A stretch of 64,000 bases of DNA, from assembly GCA_964429135.1 (NCBI GenBank), contig CAYSAU010000003.1, forward strand, positions 1 through 64,000, given 5' to 3'. Source of the stretch: CAZSDU01 sp964429135 (GTDB lineage Bacteria; Bacteroidota; Bacteroidia; Bacteroidales; FEN-979). Made by a program: the position numbers and the translations under genes. Under the pieces are notes generated by a model. It was given only the letters and a program-made list of their open reading frames with translations. It did no database searches and was not told the DNA's origin. Of this stretch, positions 1 to 7,119 are shown in pieces (position 1 is the first letter of the stretch; every line of letters begins with the position of its first letter).

Positions 1-577
1 CAGAGATATTTAAAATAGCCCATACTTTTAAATTACTCCCTATATAATAAATGCCTTCAGATGTATTGTTCTTGAAATATTTTATAGTTGATTGATTATA
101 CGCTTTTTCACTTTGATCTTGATTTATATCTACTTTACTACAAGACCATGTTCCCTGGTAATTTTTTACCTGATAAATATAACCATTGGAATTACCAATA
201 AAATATATTTTATCAATTTCGTTTGAGGTTAATTGGGTTCCAGTCATAACAGGTTCAATCCCTTGGATTAATGGAGCGTTTAAGTACCATTGACCATTTG
301 CTTTATACATTCTACATAATTGGTTTTGATTATTAATATAAAAAATATCATCGCCTAAAAACAGCAACTTACTTGTTGCTCTTATATTAGTTACTAAATT
401 ACTAAGTTGATGACTGACTAAACCAAAATTTTCCACATGATCAACTTCCCACGCATTATGATTGCCAATGTTACAGCACATAACTTCTGGTCCTGGAGGC
501 AGGATATTGTCAGTAGAATTTTGTGCCAGAACATTGAATGAAATGAGACCGATAAATAAAAAAATAATTGCTTTCAT
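1..577 (-). CDS. Secreted protein of unknown function, 3' end cut off by window edge
   Basis: An open frame runs without a stop from an ATG at 577 to the left edge, giving 192 codons; the C-terminus lies outside the window. Residues 1-18 form a clear signal peptide (MKAIIFLFIGLISFNVLA, then QNS), so the product is exported. The visible mature part has repeated short strands of the type LLFLGDDIFYINNQNQ and IYFIGNSNGYIYQVKN, which look like blades of a beta-propeller. That structural reading is inference. Many Bacteroidota proteins of this style end in a T9SS sorting domain, but that end is not visible here. It lies beside a mobile-element cluster and shares its low GC. The function is unknown; the reading frame itself is well supported. 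Confidence 0.7.
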   Translation of the reverse strand, partial: MKAIIFLFIGLISFNVLAQNSTDNILPPGPEVMCCNIGNHNAWEVDHVENFGLVSHQLSNLVTNIRATSKLLFLGDDIFYINNQNQLCRMYKANGQWYLNAPLIQGIEPVMTGTQLTSNEIDKIYFIGNSNGYIYQVKNYQGTWSCSKVDINQDQSEKAYNQSTIKYFKNNTSEGIYYIGSNLKVWAILNIS

Positions 578-725
578 AGCGAAGGTTTTTAGACTACTAT
601 AATGTTTGCATTATTGTCCACTAAAAGTTATTTGAAGTTATTTGAAATCCTTGTAATCCGTGAATTTCAGCTCGTTATGCTGCGAAACGATTTGAATTGG
701 CATGTTCGCTGAGAGATTAACAAAT

Positions 726-1763
726 ATGAACACAGGCAAAGATGTTTTTACACAATTAATAGAGTTTTTACCACAGAGGGTCTTCGATAGAATGATCAAG
801 ACCTGCTCTCGTAATATACGTCAAGCATTTACCTGTTAGCATCAGTTGCTATTCATACCTGTTAAAATAAGTTGCTATTCATTGTTTTTAGCCAGATCAC
901 CAATCGTGAAAGTCTCCGGGATTTAATCGTGCTCTTGAAGTTCATTACGAAAAATCCTATCATCTTCAACTCCATTACAATCAATTTAAGTATAACAAAT
1001 TTTAGTGGATAAAGTTCCGCAAAATCAAAGCCCACATAAAGCTGCATACAATTTATGATGTTGTAACACAGTTTCCGGCATTCAATCACATAACACCAGC
1101 AATTATTAATCATTTAAATGCAAGGGATGTCATACCTTATGAAACAGGAACCTACTATATTTTTGACAGAGAATACATCGATTAAAACAGACTTCATAAA
1201 AACAATCAATATCGGTCTCATTCGTCATTCGTCCAAAGTCCAACCTTCAGTTTCGACGAATATATTTCAATCAGGCGGACAAAAAGGCTGGAGTACAGGG
1301 CGATCAAGTCGGTAAGCTAACTGGTTTTTATGTCTCAAAAGACTATCCTGAAAAAATATGAAAAGTCAAGTTTTACACACCCCAAAAAAACAAGCGAACC
1401 TTCGATTACCTGTCAAACAACATGGAACTATCATCAAAAGAGATTACATTGCTGTATAAGAATTGATGGCAGGTGTGTTATTCTTTTAGGCAAAGCTTTA
1501 CATAAATTTTTCAAGTGGATGAAACATCATTTAACATCAAATCTTTTTGGGACAAAACTTTAAATACCGTTCAAATCCAAATCTTTTTCGCAATTATTTC
1601 GTATTGCTTATTAGCAATAAAAGGAAATAAATTGAAAGTCAATCATCCAATCTGCGAAATATTACAAATTCTCAGCATTTCTCTACGAGACAAATCTCCT
1701 GTTAGAAAGATACTAACAAAATGTGATTACAAAAATTTCAAAGAACAACAACTAATCAATTAA
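726..1763 (+). pseudogene. Decayed IS4-family transposase (DUF4372-type) remnant
   Basis: The region still spells the order of an IS4-family transposase, but over several frames with many stops. The N-terminal piece begins at the ATG at 726 (MNTGKDVFTQLIEFLPQRVF). Next come fragments resembling NRESLRDLIV and LEVHYEKSYHLQ. A central piece carries IYDVVTQFPAFNHITPA and YIFDREYID, followed by a TAA; a piece reading DKKAGVQGDQVGKLTGFYV comes next. The C-terminal piece is SFWDKTLNTVQIQIFFAIIS through ILTKCDYKNFKEQQLIN, ending with TAA at 1761-1763. The DDE core is broken: the Arg in the KN-R-WQV motif is a TGA, and about 30 extra bases separate it from FFKW. A large middle segment between the N-terminal and central pieces is missing. 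No functional transposase can be made. Family assignment is from memory of the conserved segments. Confidence 0.85.
831..882. repeat. 26-bp tandem duplication inside the IS4 remnant
   Basis: Two adjacent 26-bp copies occupy 831-856 and 857-882 and agree at 23 of 26 positions. Both contain GTTGCTATTCAT. The copy falls where an intact transposase would encode a T-C-W-N-Q-L-L-type segment, so it looks like a slippage duplication after the gene had died. Confidence 0.7.
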
Positions 1764-1795
1764 ATATCAATATGTTTTAAGCGTCCACTACTTAA

Positions 1796-1815
1796 TTCTA
1801 CTTTGGTAAATTGAA
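1796..1815 (+). repeat. IS701-family element, left terminal inverted repeat
   Basis: The 20 bases TTCTACTTTGGTAAATTGAA match the reverse complement of 3538-3557 with no mismatch. They also encode the transposase C-terminus (NLPK-stop, minus strand). Confidence 0.93.
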
Positions 1816-3375
1816 TTCATAATAACGATCGATATCTTTTTGTCTCTGCCGATGTCGTTTTTGTAATTGTTCAACTCGTTGATTGTCGCAGAAGTACTCC
1901 TCTGTGGACCGTATCTCTTTCGCAATCAACAGTCGGATATCGTTGGCAGATAGCAATGGTAACTCTTGAGAGTTTTTCAATCGTTCCGTAAGAATATATT
2001 CCATGGCTACGCTGGTCAAAGCCATATGATTTTTAAATCCCCTGAATGAGCGCACTTGATAATCTGACATGCCAAGGTCATGGCTGTCATCACGAAAACA
2101 ACGTTCAATCCAAAAACGCTGGGCTTGCATAAATGCATATTCTTCAAGACTCTGGTCCTCAATAGCAATGTTACTCAAAGAGTATTTTGTCTTATCTGTT
2201 TTGGAGATTGGCTTTCGGATGACCAGAGTTTGTCGTATTGGTTGGAGGTCTCCGGACTTTTTGTCCCAGACCCAAATGGAAGCTACATGCACCAAAGCAG
2301 TAAGCCATCCTTTGGTTGTGCGCCTGATCCGGACTTCTTTAAACTCTTTTTTGCTTAATCTCCGCGCATACTCTTCAACCGTGATCCCGCTTCGATCAGA
2401 CACCGGCAAACTGTGTTGTCGGTCTCGTTTTCCGGGTTCATTTACAGGAACAGAGATGAGCGGTTGTTCAGTAAAGATGGTTTGATCGCAATGCGTTTCC
2501 AGAACATAGTTTACACCCCTTGCAGTTAACCCTTTACTAAACTCAAATCCATTACCATACAACCCATCTCCGTTAACATAATCAAATTGAACTCCGTGAT
2601 CCAGATGCTCTTCAATCATATCCAGTGCCAGTTGCGGCTTTGTTTTGAATATTATCATATGCTTTGGAATCCCGGCTTTCTCACATCGTTTGGGATCATC
2701 AATCCATTTATGGGGCAGAAACAATCGGGAATTGGTCAATGAAGAATATTTGCCAGCTGTCAGGCTTAGATAAACCCCAACCTGACAATTATCTACCTTG
2801 CCAGAGGTCCCTGCATATTGACGAGCTACACCCACTGATTTGATCCCTTTTTTCAAATGTGCTTTTTCATCTACTGTACATCCGATTTTTCCAATCGGCT
2901 GGAGTTTTCTTGAAATATTCCGGGCCAGTTCCCGCATTAATCCCTCAGAATCCCAAGGCGAATTCGAGATAAAATGTTGCAATGACTCATACTCGCTTCC
3001 TGATACCTCTTCAACCATGCGCTCAATATTTCGTTTCCCCCTTTCAGCACAGAAAATTCCCTGAAGATAGAACTCCGCTTTGCAGTATTGTTGCTTCTGC
3101 CCGGCACGAAAAAATAGTCGATAACCGTTGATAATAGAAGCAAACCCGCTCGTAACAGAGGTTATCAGTTTGATTTTCTCTTCTGAAAAATTTGATAAAC
3201 ATACAACTTGCTTTATCGGTTTCTCTTCCCTGGTCTTCGGTGCATTATCGTTGGCAATCTTTAAAAAATGGTACCTGCTGGCACTTGAAATGCGATATTT
3301 AATTCGATGATTGTGATGAAACTTGCGTACAGAATGAAAAAATGTTTTACTTTTAATCAAGGTCTTGGTTCTCAT
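1798..3375 (-). CDS. IS701-family DDE transposase
   Basis: 525 residues catalysing cut-and-paste movement of the surrounding element. The RNase-H-like DDE domain (DDE_5 type) is recognisable from the segments SLQHFISNSPWD (about 131-142), then KKGIKSVGVARQYAGTSGKV (175-194) and SRLFLPHKW (216-224). Candidate catalytic acids are D169 (TVDEK), D270 (VNGDGLYGNG) and E423 (RFWIERCFRDD), followed by LGMSDYQVRSFRGF, which matches the usual motif after the catalytic Glu. The N-terminal 50 residues are basic and probably bind the ends. The frame is complete with no internal stop. The C-terminal codons overlap the left inverted repeat, a compact layout common in IS elements. The ATG at 3375 lies 162 bp inside the right repeat, leaving room for a promoter. 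Confidence 0.92.
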   Translation of the reverse strand: MRTKTLIKSKTFFHSVRKFHHNHRIKYRISSASRYHFLKIANDNAPKTREEKPIKQVVCLSNFSEEKIKLITSVTSGFASIINGYRLFFRAGQKQQYCKAEFYLQGIFCAERGKRNIERMVEEVSGSEYESLQHFISNSPWDSEGLMRELARNISRKLQPIGKIGCTVDEKAHLKKGIKSVGVARQYAGTSGKVDNCQVGVYLSLTAGKYSSLTNSRLFLPHKWIDDPKRCEKAGIPKHMIIFKTKPQLALDMIEEHLDHGVQFDYVNGDGLYGNGFEFSKGLTARGVNYVLETHCDQTIFTEQPLISVPVNEPGKRDRQHSLPVSDRSGITVEEYARRLSKKEFKEVRIRRTTKGWLTALVHVASIWVWDKKSGDLQPIRQTLVIRKPISKTDKTKYSLSNIAIEDQSLEEYAFMQAQRFWIERCFRDDSHDLGMSDYQVRSFRGFKNHMALTSVAMEYILTERLKNSQELPLLSANDIRLLIAKEIRSTEEYFCDNQRVEQLQKRHRQRQKDIDRYYEFNLPK

Positions 3376-3537
3376 ATATTCTTAGATTGGAGTGAGATTT
3401 AATCTAAGATAATGATTATCAAGACCTTAATTGCATATTTTCAGAATTTTTACAAACAAGATATTAACATTATATTGCTGTATATCAAATAGATATAATT
3501 CGTTGTTGCTTCACTTCTTTAACGCTGTTTGACCCGT

Positions 3538-3557
3538 TTCAATTTACCAAAGTAGAA
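3538..3557 (-). repeat. IS701-family element, right terminal inverted repeat
   Basis: Perfect inverted copy of 1796-1815, followed directly by the TTAA target duplication at 3558-3561. Confidence 0.93.
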
Positions 3558-3567
3558 TTAATAAATC

Positions 3568-3795
3568 TTAAAAATATAATGCAGTATATAGCCAACCATA
3601 GAAAGCAGAACAAACAGCAATGTTCCTCTGGTCACGATCCGGCATGTCATGGATAACAATGTCTTTCCCGAACAAGGGTGATCTGTTTGTTTTATAAGGT
3701 ATGCCATAATCACCTCCGCTATCATATTGCGCAAATACAGTAACCGAAGGAAAAATACAGAAAATACTTCCGAGAATGACGATAAATTTATTCAT
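3568..3795 (-). pseudogene. 5' stub of a secreted protein gene, truncated next to mobile elements
   Basis: From the ATG at 3795 the frame gives a signal peptide (MNKFIVILGSIFCIFPSVTVFA, written here in two parts for length: MNKFIVILGS and IFCIFPSVTVFA) and then about 50 mature residues, including GKDIVIHDMPDRDQRN and AFYGWLYTALYF before TAA. A segment of the type KDIVI-D-P-xxNQ...AFNGWLYAxY opens much larger T9SS-exported proteins in Bacteroidota, as I remember the family, so 75 residues is far too short. The stop falls before the IS701 repeat begins. The loss of the rest therefore probably came from the older IS4 insertion or a deletion, not from the IS701 element itself. An in-frame ATG at 3825 would add ten residues ahead of the signal peptide and is less likely. 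Confidence 0.6.
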
Positions 3796-3860
3796 AATAA
3801 ATATGTATATATGAATTCCTTGCAATTATAGTAATAAAAAATTTAAAAAGAATGAAATTA

Positions 3861-3925
3861 TCCGTACGATTTGTTACGGGTTTTCCGTACAATTTTTTAC
3901 GGATTTCCCATACTTTTTACGCTAA
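3861..3925. repeat. Threefold 22-23 bp repeat with CCGTA...TACGG palindromes
   Basis: Three head-to-tail units begin at 3861, 3884 and 3906. The first two contain CCGTACgATTTgTTACGG and CCGTACaATTTtTTACGG, each an interrupted palindrome (CCGTA/TACGG). The third is degenerate (CCCATACTTTTTACG). The array lies between the stop codon of the response-regulator gene (3922) and the start of the truncated secreted-protein gene (3795), so it occupies that gene's upstream region. Operator-like binding sites for a dimeric regulator are a reasonable inference; the adjacent response regulator is the obvious candidate. Confidence 0.75.
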
Positions 3926-4551
3926 TAAGAGAGGGAATTTTGTCCGCTCATGGCTTTGCGGACCAATTCAGTGTTCGATTGGACATTAAAACAGCTACGG
4001 ATTTTCTGAAGTGTTTTTTCAACGTGAGAACAGGACTGATTCAGTTTTTTTGCAATTTCATTAATCCCCATTCTGTTGTCAAGACCCAGAACAATCTCCA
4101 AAAATCCTGGAATGGACTGCAAGCCTGAGTTTGATCCATTACCCGAACGCAGGATGCGATTCACCTCGCCGGGGATGACCATATCGCCGTTTTCAACACG
4201 AATCAGTATCTGACAAATAGAGGAAAAATCTTGACCTTTTTTAATATAGGCATGAGCGCCAAGTCTGAACATCTCCAGTTGCCACAACAAGCAGTATTCT
4301 GAAGATAAGATTACGATTGGTATTTCAGGAAAAACCTTGTGGATTCTGAGAAAATTCTTAACAGGATCCAAACATTTCAAATAAAGGTCGAGAAGAATGA
4401 TATCCACCCCAAGCCGGGGTATCTTGGTAATTGCGTCTTCAATGAAAAAACTCACACCGGCAACTTCGAACTGGTCAGATTCATCTTTGAGTGAGGCACA
4501 GAGGCCGTCATGAACCAAAAAATCATCATCGATAACGTAAAGGCTTATCAT
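3922..4551 (-). CDS. NarL/FixJ-type response regulator
   Basis: 209 residues from the ATG at 4551. An N-terminal receiver domain (about 1-120) carries the acidic pocket D8-D10 (VIDDDF), phospho-acceptor D55 (ILLDLYL), S83 (VILSS) and K104 (YIKKG). The C-terminal 60 residues (about 145-203) look like a LuxR-type helix-turn-helix (GINEIAKKLNQSCSHVEKTL). It should act as a phosphorylation-controlled transcription factor. No histidine kinase is adjacent, so its partner is unknown. An upstream in-frame ATG at 4569 would add MATLLP. The promoter box at 4580-4587 would put the RNA start near 4574, leaving almost no leader for that codon, so 4551 is preferred. The repeat array just downstream may be its target. 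Confidence 0.85.
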   Translation of the reverse strand: MISLYVIDDDFLVHDGLCASLKDESDQFEVAGVSFFIEDAITKIPRLGVDIILLDLYLKCLDPVKNFLRIHKVFPEIPIVILSSEYCLLWQLEMFRLGAHAYIKKGQDFSSICQILIRVENGDMVIPGEVNRILRSGNGSNSGLQSIPGFLEIVLGLDNRMGINEIAKKLNQSCSHVEKTLQKIRSCFNVQSNTELVRKAMSGQNSLSY

Positions 4552-4579
4552 CGGAAGTAATGTTGCCATATCAGAAAGA

Positions 4580-4587
4580 CAAATATA
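4580..4587 (-). promoter_or_regulatory. Bacteroidota -7 promoter box (TATATTTG) for the response regulator
   Basis: The minus-strand bases match TAnnTTTG and lie 28 bp upstream of the preferred ATG at 4551. No convincing -33 TTG was found at the usual spacing. Confidence 0.55.
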
Positions 4588-4763
4588 GGAAATATTAATA
4601 TTTACAGAAAATAATCACCCCGGGAATTACAAATCTGGTATCGAAATTAAATCCGAACAAAAGATCGACGAAGCAATATTAATAAAGTTTCTGGATTCAG
4701 CGATTAGTCAAATGTTTGTTCTTTTCTGGCCTGCTCCTGGGCTTGTAATCCAAACTCCATCTC

Positions 4764-5801
4764 CTATTTGTCCGCCCAGCCCGTGGAAATAGTTCCATTC
4801 TGTATGCCAATCCGGATAATGCCAAGGGCATCCCGGATACTGTCGGGGATCTGGGTTTCGAAATCATGAAAAGGAGCCATATCAACCATCTGGTTGCTCA
4901 GGTTCCCATAAAACATATGCCCCCCCTGGAAATTATCGTAATAGTAATTGGTCATGATATCATAGACGGATATATCCAACCGTTTCATGCAGGAAGTCAG
5001 AAGGATGCTGCCCACCTGCGGAATGGAAATGTATTGGTCCACATCCACTCCTATTCCCCATTTCCCTGATTGTACTACTTTGTACAAGGCGCCGTTCCCG
5101 GTTTTCCCGGCAAAGGGAAAGATTACTTCAGCGCCTTGGTTAATCAGACTTTCTGCAAGCTGTGCTCCCTGAAGAGTATCATTGAAACTATTTGCATTGG
5201 AACCCAGGGTTTGAACAGACTTCTGGTAATAGGTATTGAAATATTGAACGCCCTTTTTATAACTTACTTCAAACTGACGGATCTGAGGCATGTCGGGGCC
5301 GGCCACATACCCTACTTTCGGATCTGCCGCATCTTTTCGTTCCGCCCAGTATGCAGCCAGGAAACCACAAAGGAATGAAGCCTGGTCAACCTGGTAGGAC
5401 ACACCAAGCAGGTTGGAAGGCAAGGTGTCGAGAACAACGTCAAGCAAGGCAAAGTCAACCATGGGATGCAGTTTAGCCATCTCGATGGTCAGGGTTTTAA
5501 TATCAAACCCAAGGGTGATGATCAGGTCAAAATTATTCTGAAGATAATAACCCATATTGATCCTGAAATCACTGGTATCATAACTATTCCTGGCTTCCCC
5601 GTAAAAAGGGAAAGCGAGGGAACCGGCTTGCAATCCCTGAAGTGCCGCCTGGTTAAAACCCCTGTCGTTGAATCCTGATACCCCACTGATTAAACCAACC
5701 TTTGCCGCATACTGGGGGTCGGTATTTTTTTTTCCGCAGCCACTTGATAAACTGCCTGTAATCAGGATAAAAGTAAGGAAAACGAGTAAGTTGTTTTTCA
5801 T
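4764..5801 (-). CDS. BMP/PnrA-family substrate-binding lipoprotein
   Basis: 345 residues. A lipoprotein signal ends in LSSGC, with Cys22 as the lipidation site. The remainder is a two-lobe periplasmic-binding fold of the basic membrane protein family: KVGLISGVSGFNDRGFNQAA near the N-terminus, then VGYVAGPDMPQIRQFEVSYK, GAEVIFPFAGKTGNGALYKV and WGIGVDVDQY. Characterised BMP members bind purine nucleosides. Usually they feed an ABC importer, but no ABC permease or ATPase is encoded here. The gene starts 13 bp after the TolC-family gene and is the last member of the efflux directon. It could capture or sense a ligand for that pump; this is inference. Confidence 0.85.
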   Translation of the reverse strand: MKNNLLVFLTFILITGSLSSGCGKKNTDPQYAAKVGLISGVSGFNDRGFNQAALQGLQAGSLAFPFYGEARNSYDTSDFRINMGYYLQNNFDLIITLGFDIKTLTIEMAKLHPMVDFALLDVVLDTLPSNLLGVSYQVDQASFLCGFLAAYWAERKDAADPKVGYVAGPDMPQIRQFEVSYKKGVQYFNTYYQKSVQTLGSNANSFNDTLQGAQLAESLINQGAEVIFPFAGKTGNGALYKVVQSGKWGIGVDVDQYISIPQVGSILLTSCMKRLDISVYDIMTNYYYDNFQGGHMFYGNLSNQMVDMAPFHDFETQIPDSIRDALGIIRIGIQNGTISTGWADK

Positions 5802-5814
5802 TTCAAATTAATTA

Positions 5815-7119
5815 TTAATGAATAAGATTTCCACTGATCAGGAGCAAACCTGTTTCTGTAAGCTTTGCCTTGAATTCCGCTGTTATCAGCCGTGTGCCGG
5901 CATTAAGTAAATCTATCTGAATTTCACGCAGTTGAATAGATGAAATAGACCCTACGGCATAACTTTCCTTGGCAATATCCATGTTCTTCTGGGCCAGAAA
6001 GAGATTTTCCTTTTCAAAACCAATCATCTCAATTTCATTCTGGTAATCGTTATAAATTTTAAGCAGATAGGTTTCCAGTTTGCTTTCCAGTTTCTGTTTT
6101 TCAAGTCCTGTAATATCAGCATTCAGTTTTGCATTCCGGTACTGCCGTCTCAGGTTCAGCCCGTCAAAGATACTTACATTGGCGGTAACACCCACACTGG
6201 GACCGAAATTCCTGTTATAACTGATAAAATTAGCCTCTGTCTGAGCATGAAGATAGTTAAATCCCGTATAAAAATCCAGCTTTAGCCATTGAGCTGCACG
6301 GGTTTCTTTCATTTCCAGCAGACTTACCTCTTTACTCTTCCCGGCCAGGAGCAGATTTCTGTTAGCGGTCCTCATGCGTTCCCGAAGGGTATCATAAACC
6401 AGGTCAACATTGATAATGATCGTATCGTGAACATCAAAAGAAATGGTTACATCCCTGGCCAGAAGATCATTCAGGGTGGTTTTGGAATTAAGAAACACGG
6501 TTTGTTCACTCGATAAACCAGAGATATCAGCATTTAATTCTACTTTGGCTTTCAAAAATTCCATTTCCGACCCGCTTCCTGTTTCGTAACGAAGCTTGGC
6601 AAGTTCGAGACGAAATTTCGAAATTTCAACCTGTTCCCTGATAATGGAAAGAACCCTGGATTGCCGAATGATTTCATAATAGGCAGCAATTATTTTAGCC
6701 AGGGTATTTTCAACTTCAATTTTCAGATTCAGTTCTCCCATTTCTTCCAGTTTACGGAGCTTATCATAGGTAATAAACATTTTTAATCCGTCAAATAAAG
6801 TCCAGTTCAGACTGATACCGGCATTCAACATATCCGAATTGGCGGATGTGTTGACCAACTCCGAGCCGGTGGCAGTCCTGACTTTTGCATCACTGAATCC
6901 ATGAAGGTAACCAGCATTGGCATCAATGCTCGGGAGCATGCCTGCATTCCCGGGTATAGCATTGTTTTTCGTGATCTGAAGATGCTCTTTCGCAATACTG
7001 ATTCCGTAATTATTTGCCAGGCCCAGCTCGATGGCTTTTTCCAGGGTCAGTAATTCCTGCCCGTTCATGGCTAAAACGGATAAAATCAACAATAGCACTA
7101 TAAATCCTTGTTTTTTCAT
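5815..7119 (-). CDS. TolC-family outer-membrane efflux channel
   Basis: 434 residues with a signal peptide (MKKQGFIVLLLILSVLAMNG). The protein has the two long heptad-rich helical halves of OEP/TolC proteins (for example YETGSGSEMEFLKAKVELNA and NMDIAKESYAVGSISSIQLR), with Gly/Ser turns at equivalent positions in each half. It forms the exit duct of the pump encoded just upstream. Its ATG overlaps the permease stop by one base, indicating translational coupling. The length is normal for the family. Confidence 0.92.
   Translation of the reverse strand: MKKQGFIVLLLILSVLAMNGQELLTLEKAIELGLANNYGISIAKEHLQITKNNAIPGNAGMLPSIDANAGYLHGFSDAKVRTATGSELVNTSANSDMLNAGISLNWTLFDGLKMFITYDKLRKLEEMGELNLKIEVENTLAKIIAAYYEIIRQSRVLSIIREQVEISKFRLELAKLRYETGSGSEMEFLKAKVELNADISGLSSEQTVFLNSKTTLNDLLARDVTISFDVHDTIIINVDLVYDTLRERMRTANRNLLLAGKSKEVSLLEMKETRAAQWLKLDFYTGFNYLHAQTEANFISYNRNFGPSVGVTANVSIFDGLNLRRQYRNAKLNADITGLEKQKLESKLETYLLKIYNDYQNEIEMIGFEKENLFLAQKNMDIAKESYAVGSISSIQLREIQIDLLNAGTRLITAEFKAKLTETGLLLISGNLIH

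Larger units (their letters stand above)
1796..3557 (-). mobile_element. IS701-family insertion sequence, apparently intact
   Basis: A 1,762-bp element with one transposase gene (1798-3375, minus strand). The ends are perfect 20-bp inverted repeats at 1796-1815 and 3538-3557. The element is flanked on both sides by TTAA (1792-1795 and 3558-3561), which matches the YTAR 4-bp target duplication described for the IS701 family. The transposase stop codon lies inside the left repeat. The unbroken gene, perfect repeats and identical target duplication suggest a recent insertion. It sits 28 bp beyond the end of an older, decayed IS4-family transposase. Confidence 0.93.

Noticed and set aside
862..1113. 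An 83-codon minus-strand frame
   Set aside because: It lies antisense across the IS4-family remnant, has no signal or recognisable motif, and the plus-strand reading explains the sequence.
616..1790. GTCCACTA at 616-623 and again at 1783-1790, which could be a target duplication of the IS4 element
   Set aside because: Only 8 bp match, whereas IS4-family duplications are often longer. No inverted repeats were found inside these points, so the original ends cannot be fixed.
3568..3825. Truncation of the secreted-protein stub by the IS701 insertion itself
   Set aside because: The stub's stop codon at 3568-3570 comes before the TTAA and inverted repeat, so the frame already ended before that insertion.
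4764..5801. BMP lipoprotein as part of an ABC nucleoside importer
   Set aside because: No ABC ATPase or permease gene is found anywhere near; the adjacent transport genes are RND efflux components.
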